Assembly: GCF_000820515.1 (NCBI RefSeq)
Contig: NZ_JXDG01000003.1
Location: 310,001 to 374,000, forward strand
Length of the DNA stretch: 64,000 nt
Reading direction: 5' to 3'
From: Pseudomonas batumici
GTDB taxonomy: Bacteria; Pseudomonadota; Gammaproteobacteria; Pseudomonadales; Pseudomonadaceae
The position numbers and the translations under genes were made by a program. Every line of letters begins with the position of its first letter. The stretch's first letter is position 1. Under the pieces are notes generated by a model. The model made no database searches and was not told the origin of the DNA. It worked only from the letters and a program-made list of their open reading frames with translations. Positions 11,001 through 20,000 of this stretch are shown here, in pieces.

Positions 11001-14000
11001 TGGACGAATCTTCAGGGCGGCAAGGACTGCATCAGCGAGATTCCGCCCGAGCGCTGGGACTGGCGAGAGATCTACGGCGACCCGCATCGCGAGGCGAACA
11101 AAACGAATATCAAGTGGGGCGGCTTCATCGAAGGTGTCGACGAGTTCGATGCGCTCTTCTTTGGCATTTCGCCGAAAGAAGCTGAGGTGATGGACCCCCA
11201 GCAACGCCTGTTGATGATGTACGCGTGGAAGGCGATCGAGGACGCAGGCTATGCGCCTCACAGTTTGTCGGGAAGCCGGACCGGTATTTTCGTCGGCACT
11301 GCCAGCACCGGCTATGGCGAATTGATCGCACGAGCAAACGTCGCGATCGAAGGTTACAGCTCGACGGGAACGGCTTCATCAATCGGCCCTAACCGGATGA
11401 GCTATCTGCTGAATCTCCATGGGCCGAGCGAGCCGATTGAGACCGCCTGCTCAAGCTCCTTGGTGGCGATCCATCGGGCGATTCGCGCGATGCAAAGCGG
11501 CGACTGCGATGCAGCATTGGTGGGTGGCGTAAACACGATCATCACTCCGTGGGCACACATCAGCTTCAGCAAGGCGGGAATGCTTTGCGAGGATGGACGT
11601 TGCAAGACGTTCTCCAAACAGGCCAACGGTTATGTGCGCGGGGAAGGCGTGGGCATGTTGTTCCTCAAGAAATTGAGCGATGCCGAACGTGATGGCGATC
11701 ACATCTACGCTTTGATCCGGGGCAGTGCCGAAAATCACGGCGGACGCGCGAATTCACTGACGGCACCGAATCCTAAAGCCCAGGCGCAATTGCTCAAGGC
11801 CGCCTATCGCGAAGCTCAGGTCGACCCTCACGCGGTGAGCTATGTGGAGATGCATGGTACCGGCACGCCGCTGGGCGATCCGATCGAGATCAACGGGTTG
11901 AAGAGCGCCTTCGCCGATCTGTATACCGAGTGTGCCCCCGATGAAAGTTTGGCCTTGCAGACACGGTGCGGTATCGGGTCGGTGAAGACCAATATTGGCC
12001 ATCTGGAACTGGCCGCAGGCGTGGCTGGTGTGATCAAGGTCGTCTTGCAACTCCAGCACAAGACGCTTGTGCCGACCTTGCACTGCGACGAACTCAATCC
12101 CTATATCCAGTTGGAAGAAAGTCCGTTCTATGTCGTCAACGAGACACAACCCTGGCCGTCGGTGCAGGACAGCCACGGGCGTGCGATGAAAAGAACTGCT
12201 GGCGTCAGCTCATTCGGGTTCGGCGGGGCGAACGCCCATGTGATCCTTGAAGAATATGGTGTACCTGAGCAGGTCGAGCGTTCAATGAAGGCCTGGTCTG
12301 CGGACCGACCTGCGCTGATCGTACTGTCAGCCCGTGTCGATGCACAGCTGACTGAGCAAGCCAGGCAGTTGTTGGCTTTTATCCATGCTCGCGCCTTTAC
12401 CGATGCCGATCTCGCGGACATCGCCTACACGTTGCAAGTGGGCAGGAATGCGATGGAGCACCGGCTTGCATTTGCCGTTACATCGATCGAAGAGTTGAAA
12501 CGCAAGCTCGGTGTCTGCCTGGAGGGCGTGCAGCACAGCGACGGGATTTTTCGAGGCCATGGGAAGAAAAATCGTGAAACGCCTGGCGCGCAGGATGGCG
12601 AGGGGGTGTTCGAAGAAACCCTCGATAACGCGACGGAGCACGGCGGTTACGAAAGACTTCTGGAGCGCTGGGTAAACGGCCTTGCTCTTTCTTGGGCGCA
12701 ATGGCATGCCATCGACGAAGCCAAAGGTGCGACCAGACCGCGGCGAATCAGTTTGCCGAGCTATCCGTTTGCAAAGCGGAGATGCTGGATCGATGTCGAG
12801 AGGAAAAACACGTCGCCCGACGCGATGACCACGACCGAGGTTCAGTGGTTGTCGGGTGCGAGCGTTGGCCAACTGCCCCCGCGCCGCGAACGTGTGGAAA
12901 TGAAACCGCACCGCGTGTCGCTACGTTCGTTATCCAGCTCTGCGATGGCAATGGACGATCATTGGACGGGAGCGTTTGCATACGGCGACGACCAGGTATC
13001 GATGCGCTCGATCTCGCTCGAATGTCCGGCCCCCGATGCTGACCACGGTATCCCCGATCAATCCACCTATGCCTCGGATGACGGGGCCAATCGGAACTTC
13101 GCTCTCGAAATGGAAGATATGCTCAGAAGAATCGACGCAACGACACTCTCGATGTCGCAGCTGGCCGACTCCGAGGACTCGGTCTTTGCAGGCACAGTGG
13201 GCGCTCACACCATCATTGCGCCAGCCTTGGCGAGTGCACCTTCTGCGGACATCGCCGAAGGCGCTGCGAGTCGCGTGCACAAAACCCTGAAACAAACGCT
13301 TTCGTCGGTGCTGGGCATCGACATTTTGGAAATCGGTGATGACGACGCGTTCGTCGACTTGGGCCTCGATTCAATTGTGGGTGTTCAGTGGGTCAGGATT
13401 ATTAACGACCGGTTCGGTATCGACATTGATGCCGTCAGGATCTATGACTACCCCAGTCTCACTGCATTGGTGAATTACGTTACCAGGGAAACCGAACTCG
13501 CCAAGAGAGCGCAACGTACGCTTGTGGATGACACTGGTGCTGCGACCGCCCAGGCCGCATCCGATAAGCCGCAGGCCGCCGTGTTCGCTCATCTGACGCA
13601 GTCATCCGATGCCAGTACCGAGCCAGCGTTACCGCGCCGTTCTGGCAGGGCCATGAGTCAGGTCAAAGAGGGGTTGCGAAGAACGCTCTCGACGGTATTG
13701 GGTCTGGAGCCCGGCGACATCGCAGATGATGACGTTTTTGTTGATATCGGGCTGGATTCGATCATGGCCATTCAATGGGTTCGTGTGATCAACAGTCAGT
13801 TCAGCCTTGATCTGGAGGCGGTGCGTGTCTACGACTATCCGACTCTCGACGGCTTGACGGATTACGTGATCAAGGAGTCGGAGCTGGCGACCAGAACGCC
13901 GGTTTCGCCCGCCAAGAGTGATCCGGAGCACTCACCCATTCCGAGGGCGAGTGCACGCGAGGCTAAACAGACGCACGGCGATGATGAGAATAGAAGGGGG

Positions 14001-17000
14001 CATGCCGCAGTCTTCGAGTCAGTGGTCCGCATGCAGGAGATCGAACCCGGCATCGTCCAGATCACCATGGCGGACCGGGAACACAAGAACATGTTTTCCA
14101 ATGCCTTGATCAGCGGTCTGACACAGGCGTTCGAAGCAATAAGGAACAACGAGACGTACAAAGTCGTGGTGTTGACTGGATACGACACCTATTTCTGTTG
14201 CGGCGGCACCAAGGAGAGTTTGCTGGACATTCAGTCCGGCCGCGTGAGTTTTACCGATGCTTCGGTATTCAGTATCCCGCTCGACTGCAAGATTCCAGTG
14301 ATCGCCGCGTTGCAGGGGCATGCTATCGGTGCCGGTTGGGCGTTGGCGATGTTCAGTGATTTCGTTGTTTTCAGCCAGCAAGGTTGCTACGAAAGCAACT
14401 ATATGAAGTTTGGCTTCACCCCGGGCGCTGGCGCGACGCTCATATTTCCGGAGAAATTTTCGTCCGGGCTTGCACACGAAATCCTATTCACCGGGCGGCA
14501 ATTCACCGGTTCGGATCTTGAGCAAAGAGGCATTCCATACCCTGTCGTCCATCGAGATCAGGTGTTGGTGCAGGCAATTGATCTGGCGCGCTCGCTGTGC
14601 CAGTCGCCGCGCATCGCACTCATGGAATTGAAGGAGCATACGGCTAACCCCATCCGCGAGAAGTTGCAACGGACCTATGAAAAGGAAGTTGCAATGCATC
14701 AAAAAACCTTTGTCGACAACCCGGAAGTACTCGCACGGCTGGACGCGCTGCATGACCATAGAGCGAAATCCGACTCAACGCAGGCCCCGAGCGATGTTTC
14801 AACTGTTGCGCTGAACGTCGAGCGTCCATCGGCGCAGGGCAAAGCGCGCGATACGATGCAGAGTCCGGCGTCGACATCTGCTATTGCGATTGTCGGTATG
14901 TCCGGCGCATTTGCGAATTCGCGGTCAGTCGATGAGTTTTGGCGCAATCTCCTCGAAGGCAACGAGAGTGTCGACGAAGTGCCCTTGCACCGCTGGCCGG
15001 TCGAGAAGTTTTACGACCCGGATCCGCTGGCAATGAAGAAAACGTACAGCAAGTGGATGGGGACGCTGCAGGACGTGGATCGGTTCGACGCGCAGTTCTT
15101 CAACATCTCCCGCGCCGAGGCGGAGGTTATCGATCCGCAGCAACGGCTGTTTTTGGAGCACAGTTGGAGCTGTATCGAGGACGCGGGAATTAATCCGCGC
15201 AGTTTGTCCGCGAGCCGCTGCGGCGTTTTCGTCGGCTGCGGATCGGGCGACTATGCGGCCTACGCCGATTTTTCGGCCGAAGGCATGATGGGGAACGCGC
15301 CATCGATCCTTGCCGCCCGCATTTCCTACTTCCTCAATCTCAAGGGGCCGTGTCTTGCGATTGATACGGCCTGCTCTTCAGCGCTGGTCGCGATCGCCGA
15401 GGCGTGCGACAGCCTGCTGCTTGGCAGGAGCGACCTCGCATTGGCGGGTGGCGTCAATGTGCTAACCGGGCCAGGCATGCATATCATGGCCAGCAGGGCC
15501 GGAATGCTTTCCAAGCAGGGTCGCTGTTTTACATTCGATGATCGTGCCGACGGGTTTGTGCCGGGGGAGGGCGTCGGCGTGGTCTTGTTGAAACGATACA
15601 GCGATGCACTGCGGGACGAAGACATCATTCACGGCGTTATTCGCGGATGGGGTGTAAACCAGGACGGCAAGACCAATGGGATTACTGCTCCCAGCGTCAC
15701 ATCGCAAATCGCGCTCGAGAAAGATGTGTACAAACAATTCTGTATCGATCCGCAAACTATCGGCCTGGTGGAGGCTCACGGGACAGGAACCGGGCTGGGC
15801 GACCCGATAGAGGTGCAAGCGCTCACCGAGACGTTCCGCAGTTTCACTGAACGTCAGAACTTCTGTGCGCTGGGCTCGGTGAAAAGCAACATTGGACATC
15901 TGCTGGCGGCTGCAGGTATCGCCGGGGTGATTAAGGTTCTTCTGGCAATGCGGCATCAGACGCTGCCGCCGACGATCAATTTCAAGCAACTCAACAGCCG
16001 TATCAATCTCGAGGGCAGCCCCTTCTTTATCAATACCGAAGCGTGTGTATGGAATGCAGGTGCAGGAGGCGTGCGCCGCGCAGCAGTCAGTTCTTTTGGG
16101 TTCAGTGGCACTAACTCGCATATCGTGATCGACGAGTCCCCTGTCAGGCAAGCAACCACACCGTATGAGCATAACGCCAACCCTGTGTTTATCGTACTTT
16201 CCGCAAAAAATGAGGAGCGCTTGAAAGCTCAGGTGAGCCGCCTGCTGGACTGTATCGAAGAGCATTCGTATGACGATGCCTGGCTCGTCGATATTGCCTA
16301 TACGTTGCAGGTTGGTCGGGATGCGATGGAAAGCCGCCTGGCAGTAATGGCGACGTCGATGCAGGAGCTGGTGGGTGCACTAGGGAATTACCTTGAAGGC
16401 AAGGCGGAGCTTGGGGAGATCGAGTTCTGTTTCCAGGGTGAAGTCAAGAAACACAAGGAAGTGATGTCGGTTCTCAATGCCGATGGAGCGTTCAAGCAGA
16501 CCATCGCCGAATGGCTCGGACAAGGGCGCTACGCTGCACTTCTGGAACTGTGGGTCAAAGGCCTGTCATTTGACTGGACAGCCTTGTATGGCGCCAAGTC
16601 GATCTACGGGACACGCAGGCCGAAACGTATCAGCCTGCCCACCTATCCTTTTGCGCGGGAACGTTTTTGGCCGAAGAACGCGCCAGAAATAGCCGTCGGC
16701 TATGCATTCGATGATAAACGTGCCGATGGCTCGCCAGACGAGCCCATCGAGCTGCCGGTGCTGGTAAAAGCGGGTGAGCCGGCGAGTCGGGAGAGTGGCA
16801 AGTCGCTGGGGATTACCCTGGCGGAGCTGACACCCGTCTCGAACCTCCAGCCGGCGGTCGTGCCGGGGAATGGACACGATGTCGACGCCTTGCGTGTGTC
16901 TTTGCGGGAGACGTCTGTGATGCAGCAGGGGCTTGGTGAGACCGCTGTTCAGGTAAACGCTTTGTTGTCTGTTGCTGACTTGCGAATGGAGTTGGCTGAG

Positions 17001-20000
17001 AGCCTGGCGAAGGTGCTGTACCTGGAAAACGATGACGTCGATATGGACACGGCGTTCAGCGAGTTGGGACTCGATTCTGTGACTGGTGTTGGCTGGATTC
17101 GTGAGTTGAATCAGCGCTACGGTACATCGCTAGGGGCCTCGCAGCTCTACGACTATCCCACTATCAAAGTGTTGGCGAGCCATTTGTTGACCCGAGGTTC
17201 CCTGCGCTCGCGCGAAGCGTCGGAACCCGCGCAAGCATTGGTGGCAACTCCGCTCGCCACACTTATTCAGCCTGTCGAATGCAACGAGCGGGTCATCAGC
17301 ACAGCCATAACGACATTGGAGACTCTGGCACCTTTGCCACCTTTGGCACCCAAGCCTGCATCACCACCTGAAGAGTCGGTCCCCGGCACGCAGCAAGTGC
17401 TTCTGGATGGCATCGCGGTGATCGGTCTGTCGGGTGCATTCCCCAAGGCGCGTAATGCGCAGGTGTTCTGGGAGAACCTGGCGCAGGGGTTGGATTGTGT
17501 GTCGGAAATTCCATCGAGCCGCTGGTCGATCGAGGAGCATTACGACCCGAACCCTGAAGCCGTGGGCAAGACGTATTGCAAGTGGATGGGATGTCTGGAA
17601 GAAGCGGACCGGTTCGATCCGTTGTTTTTCAACATTTCACCGGCAGAAGCGATTTCCATGGATCCGCAGCAGCGTCTGTTTCTGGAGCACAGCTGGAGCT
17701 GCATCGAGAACGCCGGGATCGATCCGCAGAGTCTGTCGGGCAGCCGGTGTGGGGTATACGCGGGTTGCGGGCCGGGTGACTACGGGTACACGCCGGGGGG
17801 CAGCGGCCTGACGGCACAGGTGCTGACGGGCAACTCATCGTCGATTCTGTCGGCGCGGATCTCTTACTTTCTGAACTTGAGAGGGCCGTGCGTGGCGCTT
17901 GACACTGCGTGCTCGTCGTCCCTGGTGGCGATCGCGCTGGCGTGCGACAGCCTGGTGGGCGGCAGTTGCGATGTGGCACTTGCCGGTGGTGTCTGTGTGC
18001 TGACCGGGCCGAGCTTGCACATCATGACGAGCAGGGCGCGCATGTTATCGCCGCAAGGCCGTAGCTTCGCCTTCGATGCTCGGGCGGATGGTTTCGTCCC
18101 GGGTGAGGGCGTGGGTGTGTTGCTGCTCAAGCGTTTCGCGGACGCAGTACGAGACGGTGATCAAATCCAGGGCGTGGTACGCGGCTGGGGCGTGAATCAC
18201 GACGGGAAGACCAACGGGATGACGGCGCCGAGTGCCAATTCCCAAGCCAGCCTGGAGAAGGACGTGTACGCGCGGTTCGAAATCGATCCGGCAACGATCA
18301 CGCTGGTCGAGGCGCACGGTACCGGCACGAAGCTGGGTGACCCCATCGAGGTGGAGGCACTGACGGCCTCGTTCCAGGCCTACACGCAGCAACGTCATTA
18401 CTGTGCGCTGGGCTCGGTGAAGAGCAATATCGGCCATCTGCTGGCGGCGGCGGGGGTCAGCGGGGTGATCAAGGCATTGCTGGCGTTGCAGCACCGGATG
18501 CTGCCCCCGACCATCCAGTACCAATCGCTGAATGAGCACGTGATGCTCGACGGTGGACCGTTCTATATCAATGAGGCGCTCAAGCCCTGGTCGTTGGAGG
18601 GCAGCGGTTCACGACGTGCCGCGGTGAGTTCGTTCGGGTTCAGCGGTACCAATGCGCACGTGGTACTTGAAGAGTACGCGGCGCGGCGCGGCGGGCCGAC
18701 GACGGAGCCGGTCACAGTTGAACGCCCGGGATTGATCGTCTTGTCTGCCAGGAGCGATGAACGCCTGAAGGCGCAGGCGCTACAGTTGCTGGATCACCTG
18801 CAGGCGCAACCGCGCAGCGGTGCTGACCTGGCGGACATCGCCTATACCTTGCAGACCGGTCGGGAGGGCATGGAGTACCGGGCGGCGGTGATGGCGCGAA
18901 CGCCGGAGCAGGTTGTCGCTGCGCTGAACGATTTCATTGCGGACAAGCGCAGTGTCGATGTACAGGTTGGGCGCGTGCAGAAGACGAAGGAGGCCGGCTG
19001 GTTATTTGAAGGCGATGAGGATGTCGGCACGCTGATCGAGGCTTGGATCAGCAAGAACCGATTGAAGAAGTTGGCCGAGGCGTGGGTGCGCGGGCTGGAT
19101 ATCGACTGGAACCGGCTGTACCCGTCCACTCGCCCAAAACGGGTTTCGTTGCCCACTTACCCATTCCTCAGAGAGCGGTATTGGCTGCAGGGCGAACGCA
19201 AGGGGCCTACTGCAACCTCCGCAGGCATCACAACGGGTTTTGCCGACAAGCTGCGAGGTATTGCATTGCAAAACCTGTCACAACACGCCGACCTAGCGCA
19301 AGTCGAGCATCATGGGCCGGCATCGGCGCGAGTGCTGTTGACCGAGGAGCCGATATCCAGAGCAAATGCTGCCGCTTCTCCAACGCCGCAGATGGTTGAT
19401 GAACCGAGCGTTCAGGAAAGGCAATCGGATACCGATCTCTCAAAGCTGGAGGCAGAGCTCTGTGAAATGCTCAGCAGCACCTTGTTTATGCCGGTGACCG
19501 CTGCTGACTGTGAGAAGCCATTTTCTGAACTGGGCGTGGATTCGATCATCGGGCTGGAGTGGATTCAGGCTGTCAATCGCCGATATCAGACCTCGCTTAC
19601 CGCATCGATGCTTTATCAGCATGCCACTCTCAAGCGCTTCACTCTGTTCCTGGCGGAGCAGAGTTCGGTCATCGGTGAGGCGCCGATGCTGAATCGTGAT
19701 ACTGGGGCTAATGCAATGCCGCCAACCGAGTCTCGCCTGGCAAGCGGTGCTGTGTCCGATCTGCAGGGTAGTCATGCATACGGCGAATATGACGATCGCA
19801 CTGTACGTTGCATCAGGCCCTCTGATAGCGCGACGTCACGGCTGCTGCTGTTTTTCTGCCTCGCTCATGGCGAAGGGAGCTATCAGTGGGTCAATCAGTT
19901 GCCATCAGAGATTGAGGTGTGGAGCGTCGGAACGACCGTGCACACCCATTGGGATGAGATGGTCGAGTTTCTTGCACAAAGTGTTCATGAGTTATTCGAC

